Source of the DNA: Hyphomonas johnsonii MHS-2
GTDB lineage: Bacteria > Pseudomonadota > Alphaproteobacteria > Caulobacterales > Hyphomonadaceae
Assembly: GCF_000685275.1 (NCBI RefSeq)
Contig: NZ_ARYK01000001.1
Coordinates: forward strand, 620,001-684,000
Direction of reading: 5' to 3'
Length of the DNA stretch: 64,000 nt
In this document: piece by piece, positions 1 through 8,702 of the stretch
Layout: each line of letters opens with the position of its first letter
Position numbering within the stretch: position 1 is the first letter of the stretch
Position numbers and translations under genes: made by a program
The notes under the pieces: generated by a model
The model's database searches: none
What the model was told of the DNA's origin: nothing
Seen by the model: only the letters and a program-made list of their open reading frames with translations

Positions 1-3000
1 CGCCGTCTTCATAGGCTTGCCGGATGGTTGGAGGGAAATCGACCGTATCGACGGCCTGCCGGGTCAGCATGTCGGCGACGCGCGCTTTCGTAGGCGTGTA
101 GCTGGCATTGATCGCATTGGCGTAGAGGCGGATGCCGGGCACGCGCGATACGGGCCGTGTGTGCAGCTTGCGCCACTGGTCCTCGAACGGCTTCATCGCC
201 TTGGCATGGACGATGAGGTGCTGGTGCATTGCCGCGCCGGCGCGTGGACCGAGCGCATCGGCAACCGCCCGGCAGGCCGCTGACGGGCCGCCGATCAGGC
301 AGTCCTCGTCCGAATAGATGATCGTGATTTCGACATTCGGATGGTCGGCGACGGCGGCGCGCACCTTGTCCAGCGGCGCCTGCACGTGCCAGTTCGCCCA
401 GTCGGATGGCACGTTCGGTCCCCAGGCGGCTTGCGCTGTTTCGAAATCGCCGCCGAGGTGGCGTTCGTACATGGCCGCATCCTCGATCTCGTCGAGCAGC
501 TTGCCGGGATCTTTCCAGAAACCGAACGCAAACAGGGCGTTGCTCTCACCGAGCGACAGGCCAATGGCCGCGGTGGGTGTCACTCCCAGAATATCGCGCA
601 TCAGGATGGCGTGGGCCTGGCTGACCAGCGTGCCGGCGCAGAGTTGCTCAAATTCGCTGAGATGGCTGCGCGTGAGAAGGTCGGCCATTTCCGTGGCACG
701 GGCCATGCCCGACAGCTGCCTGCCGATTTCAGGGAATGCCATGAACAGGCCGCGCGACATGCGGGGATAGACGGCGGCAGACCCGGTAAACACGAACGCC
801 AGTTCGCCGTCGGGCGCGCCTTCACCATAGGATACGCCCGGACCCGTTGGCGCCTGACCAGCGTCCAGTGCCCTGGCGGCTGTGTCGGTCAGCCGGGCCA
901 GGGCGTCCCCGTGGCCGGCAATTAGCGCGATGCGGCACCTGCCCTTGCCGCCCGGTTTGCCGCTGCGGAGTTTCTTCGCGAGGGAAGCCTGGGTCGCGCC
1001 GGCGGCCCAGTAGAGGTGCGGCGGTGGGCGGAGCGGGTCCGGACTGGGCGGAGCAGGGGCGGCGGCAAGCGTGACGCTGGCGGTGTTCGCCAGGGGGGAC
1101 GGATAGGTGGCGACCGTGCGGTGGGGCAGGTCGCCTGTCAGGTTGGGAATGGCACCGTCAGGCGTGATGACCTGATCCCGCGCCATCAGCAGGGCGCTGG
1201 CGGCGAGTTCGGTCAGGGCGGCGGCGGCGGGGGCCGTTCCATAGGCTGATGCCAAGAGCGGGCAGGGCAGCGCGCCTGCGTTCCATGCGACAGCGCCGAC
1301 GACACCCAAGATGCGATCGCCGGCGGCCTCGGCGTCTGTGCGGCGTTTCAGGACGAGGGCGGCCGCGGCATCACCCGGTCGGAAGGCGGGATCGATTTCC
1401 GTCAGGGCGGCCGTGGCAACGGGCTCGGTGGCAAAGTCTGCTGCGGCGACGACGGCCATGTCGAGCCGCCCTTCGCGCAATGCGGCACAGGCGACGTCGA
1501 GTGCGGCAAGTCCGGAATTGGATTCCGCGGAAATGGCGTAGCCCTGGCCACGGAAATCCTCGGCAGAGGTAATCCGGTTGGCCGTCATGTTGGCCATTGC
1601 GCCGAGCACGGTGGCGGCCTGCAGGGGCGGGGCGATGCCGGACTGGGCCTCGGCATGTTCGGGGGTGCCGGGCGTCAGGCCGAAGGCTTTCGCGGCCCGT
1701 TCGCGCAACAGCCAGCGCGCGGAATCCGCTGCGCAGCCCATGCCGACGAAGACGCCGCAGCGTTCCGGCGCCGGCCGCGTGACAGGTGCCAGCGCAGCGC
1801 GCGTGACGGCGAGCACGGCGAGTTGCTGGGCTTCGGCCTGGAGCAGGTCATTGGGCGGGGTGCGCGCATGGCGCGGGTCAACGCCGAGTGTCTCGCGCGC
1901 TTTCGCGGGCGTGACGGGATGGTTCATCAACCGACGCAGCACGTCGCGCTCGCCGTGGTCGCTGCCGGCCATCAGGTCGACGCCGCAGATCACGATATCC
2001 TCCGGCGCTTCCGGTTCGGGCAGGGCGACCTGAACAGCGCCGGTGGTGGGCTGGTGCTGGTCGAGGATGAGGTGGGCATTGTTGCCGCCAAAGCCGAAAT
2101 TGCTGATCGCTGCGCGGCGCGGGCCCTTGCCACGGGTCCACGGCGCAGGTGCGTCGAGGGGCCGGAGAGCGGGCGAGGCGAGTGCATCGATCAGGTCGCC
2201 GTCGAGCGGCATGGGCGGCAGGGTTTCGTTCGCCATGGCCTGTGTCAGCTTCAGCAGGCTGGCGAGACCGGCGACGGTGATGAGGTGGCCGGTATTGGCT
2301 TTCAGCGACCCGATCGTCAGGGCGCGCTCCGTGCCGAACACGCTGGTCGCGGCGGCAATCTCGACGCTGTCGCCCACCGGTGTGCCGGTGGCGTGGCATT
2401 CGAGGAAGTTGACGCTCGCCGGGGCAAGGCCTGATGCGGCATAGGCCTGTTGCATGGCTTCGGCCTGGCCCGTGCTGTCCGGCGCCAGAAGGCCCTTGCG
2501 CCGGCCGTCATTGGAGAGGCCGACCGCGCGGATGACGCCGTGGACGGTATCCTTCGGTGTGACATCGCACAGGCGTTTGAGCACGACAGCCGCCGCGCCT
2601 TCGGCAGGCACAAGGCCGTCGGCGCCGTGGATGAAGGGGCGTGACCGCCCGGTCGGGCTGAGGGCCTGCAAGGCCTCGAAACCGATATGGAGGATGAGGT
2701 TGTCGGCAGCGTTGACGGCGCCGACAAGGGCCACGTCGATCTGGCGGGACTGGAGTTTTCGGCAGGCGATCTCGAGGGCGTAGAGGGAGGACGCACAGGC
2801 GGCGTCGAGGGAGAGCACCGGCCCGGTCGCGCCGATGGCGGCGGCGAGGAGGTGGGCGGGGTAGCCGGAATTGAGCGCGTCGGTCGGCGGGCGGGACGAG
2901 GTGCCCCGGGTCCAGATATCAGCGGCGTAGGCTGCCTTGGCCCGGCTGGGATAGGAGAGGTTGGCCAAGAACACGCCGCGCCTGTCGGGTGAGGCGGCCA

Positions 3001-3310
3001 CCTTGCCCGCTGCTTTCCAGGCGTCGAGTGCGGCATGCAATGGCCAGGCGCAGACAGGGTCCAGCCGGGCCGCGTCGATGCCCTTCACCTTGACCCGCTT
3101 CGGATCGAACACGCCATCGAACCCCGTGACGAAACCGGAGACGTAGCGCGAGGCGGCCTGTTCAGCGTCCGTCAGCCCGAATGCGCCGGGCGGCGGCGGC
3201 GAGATGAGGCATTCATTCCCGGCGACAGCCTGCCAGAGCGCCTCAAGTGTGAGGGCACCGGGCAGGACACAGCCCTGGCCGACAATGGCAATCGGCTCGA
3301 ACGGCGTCAT
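1..3310 (-). CDS. PUFA synthase-like KS-CLF-AT protein (Pfa3/PfaC-type), partial
   Basis: This is an iterative polyketide/fatty acid synthase subunit; the frame stays open to the left edge (at least 1103 residues), so the C-terminus is missing. The N-terminal ketosynthase has motif DAACASSL with nucleophile Cys172 and histidines His306 (ECHATGTP) and His342 (ANTGHL). A second ketosynthase-like domain has Ser597 where the Cys should be (SAESNSGL), as in chain-length factors. An acyltransferase domain follows, with nucleophile Ser919 in GLSLGES. KS-CLF-AT order matches myxobacterial Pfa3 and thraustochytrid ORF B; dehydratase domains, expected next, would be off the window. The ATG overlaps the ketoreductase stop (ATGA), indicating translational coupling. 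The lipid product cannot be told from sequence. Confidence 0.88.
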   Translation of the reverse strand, partial: MTPFEPIAIVGQGCVLPGALTLEALWQAVAGNECLISPPPPGAFGLTDAEQAASRYVSGFVTGFDGVFDPKRVKVKGIDAARLDPVCAWPLHAALDAWKAAGKVAASPDRRGVFLANLSYPSRAKAAYAADIWTRGTSSRPPTDALNSGYPAHLLAAAIGATGPVLSLDAACASSLYALEIACRKLQSRQIDVALVGAVNAADNLILHIGFEALQALSPTGRSRPFIHGADGLVPAEGAAAVVLKRLCDVTPKDTVHGVIRAVGLSNDGRRKGLLAPDSTGQAEAMQQAYAASGLAPASVNFLECHATGTPVGDSVEIAAATSVFGTERALTIGSLKANTGHLITVAGLASLLKLTQAMANETLPPMPLDGDLIDALASPALRPLDAPAPWTRGKGPRRAAISNFGFGGNNAHLILDQHQPTTGAVQVALPEPEAPEDIVICGVDLMAGSDHGERDVLRRLMNHPVTPAKARETLGVDPRHARTPPNDLLQAEAQQLAVLAVTRAALAPVTRPAPERCGVFVGMGCAADSARWLLRERAAKAFGLTPGTPEHAEAQSGIAPPLQAATVLGAMANMTANRITSAEDFRGQGYAISAESNSGLAALDVACAALREGRLDMAVVAAADFATEPVATAALTEIDPAFRPGDAAAALVLKRRTDAEAAGDRILGVVGAVAWNAGALPCPLLASAYGTAPAAAALTELAASALLMARDQVITPDGAIPNLTGDLPHRTVATYPSPLANTASVTLAAAPAPPSPDPLRPPPHLYWAAGATQASLAKKLRSGKPGGKGRCRIALIAGHGDALARLTDTAARALDAGQAPTGPGVSYGEGAPDGELAFVFTGSAAVYPRMSRGLFMAFPEIGRQLSGMARATEMADLLTRSHLSEFEQLCAGTLVSQAHAILMRDILGVTPTAAIGLSLGESNALFAFGFWKDPGKLLDEIEDAAMYERHLGGDFETAQAAWGPNVPSDWANWHVQAPLDKVRAAVADHPNVEITIIYSDEDCLIGGPSAACRAVADALGPRAGAAMHQHLIVHAKAMKPFEDQWRKLHTRPVSRVPGIRLYANAINASYTPTKARVADMLTRQAVDTVDFPPTIRQAYEDG

Positions 3311-4707
3311 CCGCCGCTCCATTCGTCGCCGACGAGGATTTCCACGACGTCATGCGGGCTGTCCAGTAACTGGTCGGCAAAGATGCGGGCACCGTCGGCC
3401 TGACCGATGAGGGCGATGCCCTGCTGGGCGAAATGTGCCGCGAGGCCAGCATCGACCATGCCGCCATCCCATGGGCCCCAATTGAAGGATTTGACCTGGG
3501 TAGCGGGAAGGTTCGCTGCGAGTTGGCGGGCGAGCTGGTTCAGGCATTCATTGGCCATGGCATAGTCGGCCTGGCCGGTATTCCCGAACAGGGCAGAGGC
3601 AGACGAGAAGAGCCCGACATGGGTGAGGTGGCCGGTGTCGAGGGTGCCGAGCAGGGCGAGGAGGCCGTCGACCTTGGGGCCGAAGACCTTGCGGACTTCC
3701 GCTTCGGTCTTTTCCATGGCGAGCCGGTCGGCGAGGACACCGGCACCGTGGACGAGGCCGGTGATGGCGCCGTGCCGGGCCTGGATGGCGGCGATGGCGG
3801 GCGCGAGCGCGGCGGTGTCGGAGAGATCGAGCTGGACATAGTGTGCCGTACCGCCCGCGCTGGCGAGGGCGGTGAGCGTGGCCTGTATTTCCTGTCCGGC
3901 GAGGGCGGCCCGGGCAGCGCGGTCAATGTCGGCGGGCTTGACCTTCTGGCCGCTGGCGACGGCTTGCTGGGCAAGTGCGGCGCGCAGCGTCTTGAGCTCG
4001 GTCGTGGGCGGGATGCCTTGCGGCCACGGGCTGAGGGCGGAACGGCCGGCGAGCAGGAAGGTGCCACCCGTGCGGCGGGCGAGTTCCACGGCGCAGGTGG
4101 CCGTCACGCCGCGGGCGCCGCCGGTGACCAGCCAGAGCCCGGGCGCGGCCGGCGCGCGCGCGGCAGCAGGCGGGGTGAGCGAGGGGCCGACCTGGGTGAG
4201 GTGGGCCTGGCCGTCCAGGGTGATGAGCGCATCGCCCAGCGAGGCGGCGAGCGCGGAGAGGATGTGCGCCGCGCGGGCCTGCGCGTCTGTGGCAGACAGT
4301 GTCCATGTGGCGACGGATGTCTCCGGCCATTCCTTTTGCAGCGTGCGTGACAGGCCCGGCAGGCCGGACACGGCATGTGATGGCTGGAGGAAGATGATGC
4401 GGCTGCCCGGCGTCCCGGCGTGGCGGGCCTGAGCCAGGGCGGACCAGTGGGCGTCGGCGGGTGCGGCGGCAGCGAGGCCTTCCGTCAGGATCACTGTACT
4501 GGCCACGCCGGAGGGGGCGGCGACCTGCTTGGCGATGACGCCATTGGCGCCGAGCGCGCTGGCTACCGCGTGGGCGGCCTGTGGTTCTGCATCGGTGATC
4601 TCGACCTGCCCGAGGCCAATGTTTCCGGTCCATGACGGAAGCGCAACCGGCGCGCCGAAGCGGACGGGGCGTACGTCGCTGCCATAGGCGACGACGGGCT
4701 GAGCCAT
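3307..4707 (-). CDS. Stand-alone ketoreductase of the PUFA synthase-like operon
   Basis: The 466-residue protein has a degenerate N-terminal half (about 1-185) and a C-terminal polyketide-type ketoreductase. The NADPH-binding glycine motif GGARGVTA lies at about 196-203. The catalytic set is visible as Ser369 in FSSASALF, Tyr382 in GQADYAMAN and Asn386. It would reduce the 3-keto intermediate on the acyl carrier protein. In typical PfaA proteins this domain is the C-terminal part of the same polypeptide as KS-AT-ACP; here it is a separate gene, 41 bp downstream of the megasynthase stop, and overlaps the next gene by 4 bp. Family call is strong; the split arrangement is seen directly. Confidence 0.9.
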   Translation of the reverse strand: MAQPVVAYGSDVRPVRFGAPVALPSWTGNIGLGQVEITDAEPQAAHAVASALGANGVIAKQVAAPSGVASTVILTEGLAAAAPADAHWSALAQARHAGTPGSRIIFLQPSHAVSGLPGLSRTLQKEWPETSVATWTLSATDAQARAAHILSALAASLGDALITLDGQAHLTQVGPSLTPPAAARAPAAPGLWLVTGGARGVTATCAVELARRTGGTFLLAGRSALSPWPQGIPPTTELKTLRAALAQQAVASGQKVKPADIDRAARAALAGQEIQATLTALASAGGTAHYVQLDLSDTAALAPAIAAIQARHGAITGLVHGAGVLADRLAMEKTEAEVRKVFGPKVDGLLALLGTLDTGHLTHVGLFSSASALFGNTGQADYAMANECLNQLARQLAANLPATQVKSFNWGPWDGGMVDAGLAAHFAQQGIALIGQADGARIFADQLLDSPHDVVEILVGDEWSGG

Positions 4708-4748
4708 GGACGGGGGACGGCGAGATGAGGACGGATCCTCACCGCCCC

Positions 4749-7700
4749 CTAGCTGAAAAAATCGGCAATCTTCCGGATGGTACGCAGGTCTGCCAGGACT
4801 TCCGGGTCGACTTCCGGGAGCGAGGGATGCTGGTCGCGCAGGGCCGAGAGGATTTCCACCTGCTTGATCGAGTCGACGCCAAGCTCGCCTTCGAGGTCCA
4901 TGTCGTCTTCGAGCATGGTGGACGGGTAACCGGTCTTGTCAGCGACAAGGGCGCGGATGACATCCGGCGTAATCGCGCCGCCATTCGTGGCCGCTGGGGC
5001 GACAGGGGCCGACACCGCCGGTGCAGGCGCGGCAGCGGCAGGCGCTGCGGCGGCAACAGGAGCGGGGGCCGCGGCAGCTGCAGCGGGCACGCCGCCAATC
5101 ATCGCGGCAATGGCGGAAATCGTGCGCAGTTCGACGAGCTGTTCCGGATCGATTTCCGGCAGGTGTGGCAGGCGTTCGCGCAGGCTGGAGAGGATTTCCA
5201 CCTGCTTGATCGAGTCGACGCCGAGTTCGCCTTCAAGGTCCATGTCTGCGTCCAGCATGTCCACCGGATAGCCGGTCTTGTCGGACACGATCGAGCGGAC
5301 GAGCGCGACCGGGTCGGCGCCGTCGGATGGGGGTGGTGTGGGTGTGGCAGCGACGGCGACCGGTGCCGGGGCGGCCGGGGCAGGAGCGGCGGGTGCCGGG
5401 GTGGGCGCAGGCGCCGGTGCGGGGACTACGGCGCCGTTGGTGTAGGGCTTGGCGGCGACCGGCGCTGCAGCCTGCGGGGCAGGTGCGGCAGGCTGGGCGA
5501 CCGGAGCCGGCGCAGCGGGCGGCGGGGCGATGCGCTGGATCGGGGCAGGTGCTGCCTGGGCGACGGGCTGGCCGCCGAGCAGCGAGGCCGCTGCATTCAG
5601 GAAGGCGGTATGGCTGGCCGCTGTGGTCGAGAGGTATTGGGAATGAAGCTGGGACACTTCGCTCCAGATCCGTTCGGCGGATGAGGAAGCGGGAATCGCT
5701 GCGGGATAGGTGTGGGAGGAGTCGGGCATTGGAAGGGTCCTGCTGGGAGTCGGAGCGGGTGAGGCCGGAGTTGGGTGAGGAGCGGTCGGTGGCGCAGTGG
5801 ACGCAGCAACCGGCGCAGATGGGATGGTCATTGTTGGCACGGTGTTGGGAGCCGCGCGTCCCGCAGCGCCATTCTTCGGCGGGTAGGGTTTGTCGTGATT
5901 GGCGCCGGAAATGTAGACGGCGTGCTTTGACGGCGTGGGCGCCGGCACCGGCGCCGGCGTATCGGCGAACAGGGCCGCGAGATCCAGCGAATGGCCTGCG
6001 ACGCTGAGCTCGCCGACGGCGGACAGGAACTGGGTCAGCCCGTTCGCGCGCTTGTTGTCGAGCGAGACCGCGCGATAGGGGCGGTCACCGAGGACGTCCT
6101 TGACGAGGCCGGTCACGATGGCGCCGGGGCCGATCTCGAGGAACAGGCGGGCGCCTGCCTCATACATGGCCTCGACCTGCTCGCGGAAACGGACGGGGGT
6201 CGCGATCTGGCCGGCGATGACGGCGGGGAGGTCGGCCACTTTCACGTTGTAGGGCGATGCGGTCGCGTTGGCATAGACCGGCAGCTTCGGCTTGCGCGGG
6301 CGCATCGAGGCGAGTTCGGCCGTGAAGGGGGCGACCGCTGCGTGGACGATCGAGGAGTGGAAGGCGGTCGCCACCGGCAGGCGGCGGGCCTTGAGGCCCT
6401 TTTCGATGCAGAGCGCTTCAGCCGCCTTGATCGCGTCGATCGGACCGGACAGGACAACCTGGCTGGGGCCATTGTCATTGGCGAGGACGAGATTTGCCAC
6501 CTTCTTGACGATAGGAGCGATCGTCTGTGCATCTGTCTGGACGGCCATCATGCCGCCCGGTGTGGACTTCGCGGCCTGTGCCATGAGGCGCCCGCGTGCT
6601 GCGGCGACCGAGAGGGCGCCGTCAGCATCAAAACTGCGGGCGACATAGAGCGCCATGATCTCGCCGAAGCTGTGGCCGCCCGCCATGTCAGCGTCGATGC
6701 CGAGGCGTTCGAGCAAAGCGAGCTGGGCGAGGGCGACGGCTGCGATCGCCGGCTGTGCGTGCTGCATCTCGGTCAGGCGCTGGGTCTGTTCGCCATATTC
6801 GACCTGGTCGAAAGCGGCGGGCGGGAACGCGAGGCGGTGCAGACCGAGCGGCCCGGCGGCCTTGTGCCCTGCGGCCTTGTCCCAGACAGCGCGTGCCGCA
6901 GGGAATGCCATGGCGAGGTCTGCGCCCATGCCGACATACTGACTTCCCTGGCCGGAGAACATGAAGGCCGTCTTGCCGGTTTCCGGCGGCGACGTGGAGA
7001 CATGCATGCCGGCACCGAGGGGCGCCGTGCCGAGTGTGCCCGCTTCGATCTGACCGATCAGGCGGGACAGTTTTGCGGCGAGATCCTTCTTGTCGTCAGC
7101 AACGATTGCGGCACGGACGCGGGCGTCGGATTCAAATTCTTCATGCGTCTGTTGCGCGAGCGCCGCGAAGCCGTCTTCGGCCACTTCGGTATGCATGATC
7201 GCTTCGAGATGCTCGACCAGCGCGTCGGTCTTGCTGGCCGAGAAAAGGAAGAGCTCGGACGGGAAGATGCGCGGCGGGCGAACGGCGTTCGGGCCGGTAT
7301 ATTCTTCCAGCGCGACGTGGAAATTGCTGCCGCCAAACCCGAACGCGCTGACCGAGGCGCGGCGAGGGCGACCATCGGCGGAAATCCACGGGCGCGGTTC
7401 GATGTTCACGTAGAAACATTCGCTCTCTTTCAGCGCGTCAGCCGGTTCGCCGATCTTGATGGTCGGCGGAAGGACCTTGCGGCTGAGCGCCTGGGTCGTC
7501 TTGATCAGGCTGGCGGCGCCGGCGGCGGCCTTGGTGTGGCCGATCTGGGATTTGACCGATCCGACGGCGCACCACGGTTCGCCCTTGCCCTTGCCGCCGA
7601 ACACGAGGTTGAGGCCCGCGAGTTCTGCCTTGTCGCCGGCCTTGGTGCCGGTTCCGTGCGCTTCGACGAGGTCGACGGATTCGGGGCCGTAACCGGCCTG

Positions 7701-8693
7701 GACATAGGCGCGCTCGATGGCGCGGGCCTGGCCGGATGGCAGAGGCGTGTAAATGGCGGTGCCCTTGCCGTCAGATCCGCCGCCGAGGCCACGGATGACG
7801 GCATGGATGCGGTTGCCGTCGCGCTCGGCATCTTCGAGACGGCGGAGCGCCAGGATGCCGACGCCTTCGCCCAGCATCGTGCCGTCGGCGTCTGACGAGA
7901 ACGGCCGGCAGTCACCCGTGGGCGACAGGGCGGGCGTTTTCGAGAAGCACATGTACATGAGGATGTCATTGAGCGCGTCGACACCGCCCGCGAGCACCGT
8001 GTCGGAATCGCCCGAGCGCAGTTCGTGCAGGCCGGCCTGGAGGGCTGAAAGGCTGGAGGCGCAGGCTGCGTCGGTGACATAATTGCTGCCGCCGAGATCG
8101 AGCCGGTTGGCGACACGTCCGGCCGCGACGTTGCCGAGCAGGCCCGGGAAGGTGCTTTCCTTCCATTCGATGTAATGGGCTTCGATACGGCGGGTGATGT
8201 CCTGGACGTCGGTCTCGCTGAGGCCGGCCTGGCGCATGGCGTTCACCCAGACGGGGCGCTGCAGGCGACCGGCCATGTGGGCCGTCAGCTCTGTCGCAGA
8301 GGCAACGCCGAGGATGACGCTGGTGCGGGTGCGGTCGATCTCGCAGCCTTCCCGGCTCTCGATGTCGTCCAGCGCATTCTTTGCGGCGATCAGGGCGAGA
8401 AGCTGCGACGAGTCGGTCTGCTGCAGGGCGTTGGGTGGGATTCCGAAGGCCATCGGGTCGAACGGGAGCGGCGAGATGAAACCGCCACGCCGCCCATAGG
8501 TGCGGTCGGGCGTCAGCGGGTCGGCATCATAATAGTCGTCGAGCAGCCAGTGCGAGGCCGGCGTCTCGGTCAGGAGGTCGCGGCCCTGGAAGATGTCACG
8601 CCAGAATCCTGTGGTGCCGCCACGGCCGGGGAAGATCGACCCGATGCCGATGATCGCGATGGGGTCTGCTGGTCTCCGGGACTCGTTAGTCAT
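4749..8693 (-). CDS. PfaA-like multidomain synthase, KS-AT-ACP-ACP
   Basis: The 1314-residue iterative synthase begins with a ketosynthase (about 10-460; Cys211 in DAACASSL, His346 in EAHGTGT, His386 in QIGHTKAA). An acyltransferase follows (about 575-880; FSGQGSQ, and Ser675 in GGHSFGE). A Pro/Ala-rich linker leads to two acyl carrier domains near the C-terminus, each with phosphopantetheine motif GVDSIKQVEIL (serines 1161 and 1275). PfaA proteins usually carry four to nine ACPs followed by a ketoreductase; this one has two ACPs and ends there, with the ketoreductase encoded by the next gene. It starts 9 bp after the enoyl reductase stop. A phosphopantetheinyl transferase is needed for activity and is not in the window. 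Confidence 0.92.
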   Translation of the reverse strand: MTNESRRPADPIAIIGIGSIFPGRGGTTGFWRDIFQGRDLLTETPASHWLLDDYYDADPLTPDRTYGRRGGFISPLPFDPMAFGIPPNALQQTDSSQLLALIAAKNALDDIESREGCEIDRTRTSVILGVASATELTAHMAGRLQRPVWVNAMRQAGLSETDVQDITRRIEAHYIEWKESTFPGLLGNVAAGRVANRLDLGGSNYVTDAACASSLSALQAGLHELRSGDSDTVLAGGVDALNDILMYMCFSKTPALSPTGDCRPFSSDADGTMLGEGVGILALRRLEDAERDGNRIHAVIRGLGGGSDGKGTAIYTPLPSGQARAIERAYVQAGYGPESVDLVEAHGTGTKAGDKAELAGLNLVFGGKGKGEPWCAVGSVKSQIGHTKAAAGAASLIKTTQALSRKVLPPTIKIGEPADALKESECFYVNIEPRPWISADGRPRRASVSAFGFGGSNFHVALEEYTGPNAVRPPRIFPSELFLFSASKTDALVEHLEAIMHTEVAEDGFAALAQQTHEEFESDARVRAAIVADDKKDLAAKLSRLIGQIEAGTLGTAPLGAGMHVSTSPPETGKTAFMFSGQGSQYVGMGADLAMAFPAARAVWDKAAGHKAAGPLGLHRLAFPPAAFDQVEYGEQTQRLTEMQHAQPAIAAVALAQLALLERLGIDADMAGGHSFGEIMALYVARSFDADGALSVAAARGRLMAQAAKSTPGGMMAVQTDAQTIAPIVKKVANLVLANDNGPSQVVLSGPIDAIKAAEALCIEKGLKARRLPVATAFHSSIVHAAVAPFTAELASMRPRKPKLPVYANATASPYNVKVADLPAVIAGQIATPVRFREQVEAMYEAGARLFLEIGPGAIVTGLVKDVLGDRPYRAVSLDNKRANGLTQFLSAVGELSVAGHSLDLAALFADTPAPVPAPTPSKHAVYISGANHDKPYPPKNGAAGRAAPNTVPTMTIPSAPVAASTAPPTAPHPTPASPAPTPSRTLPMPDSSHTYPAAIPASSSAERIWSEVSQLHSQYLSTTAASHTAFLNAAASLLGGQPVAQAAPAPIQRIAPPPAAPAPVAQPAAPAPQAAAPVAAKPYTNGAVVPAPAPAPTPAPAAPAPAAPAPVAVAATPTPPPSDGADPVALVRSIVSDKTGYPVDMLDADMDLEGELGVDSIKQVEILSSLRERLPHLPEIDPEQLVELRTISAIAAMIGGVPAAAAAAPAPVAAAAPAAAAPAPAVSAPVAPAATNGGAITPDVIRALVADKTGYPSTMLEDDMDLEGELGVDSIKQVEILSALRDQHPSLPEVDPEVLADLRTIRKIADFFS
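4846..5222. repeat. 35-bp identical direct repeats inside the two ACP modules
   Basis: Bases 4846-4880 and 5188-5222 are identical over 35 positions. They encode the same stretch around the phosphopantetheine serine in each ACP. Their offset is 342 bp, exactly 114 codons, so recombination between them would remove or add one ACP in frame. Confidence 0.9.
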
Positions 8694-8702
8694 TTTGCTG
8701 TC

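Noticed and set aside
5991-7895. A 634-codon plus-strand frame opposite the KS-AT region
   Set aside because: Antisense to conserved ketosynthase and acyltransferase codons; no recognisable protein features.
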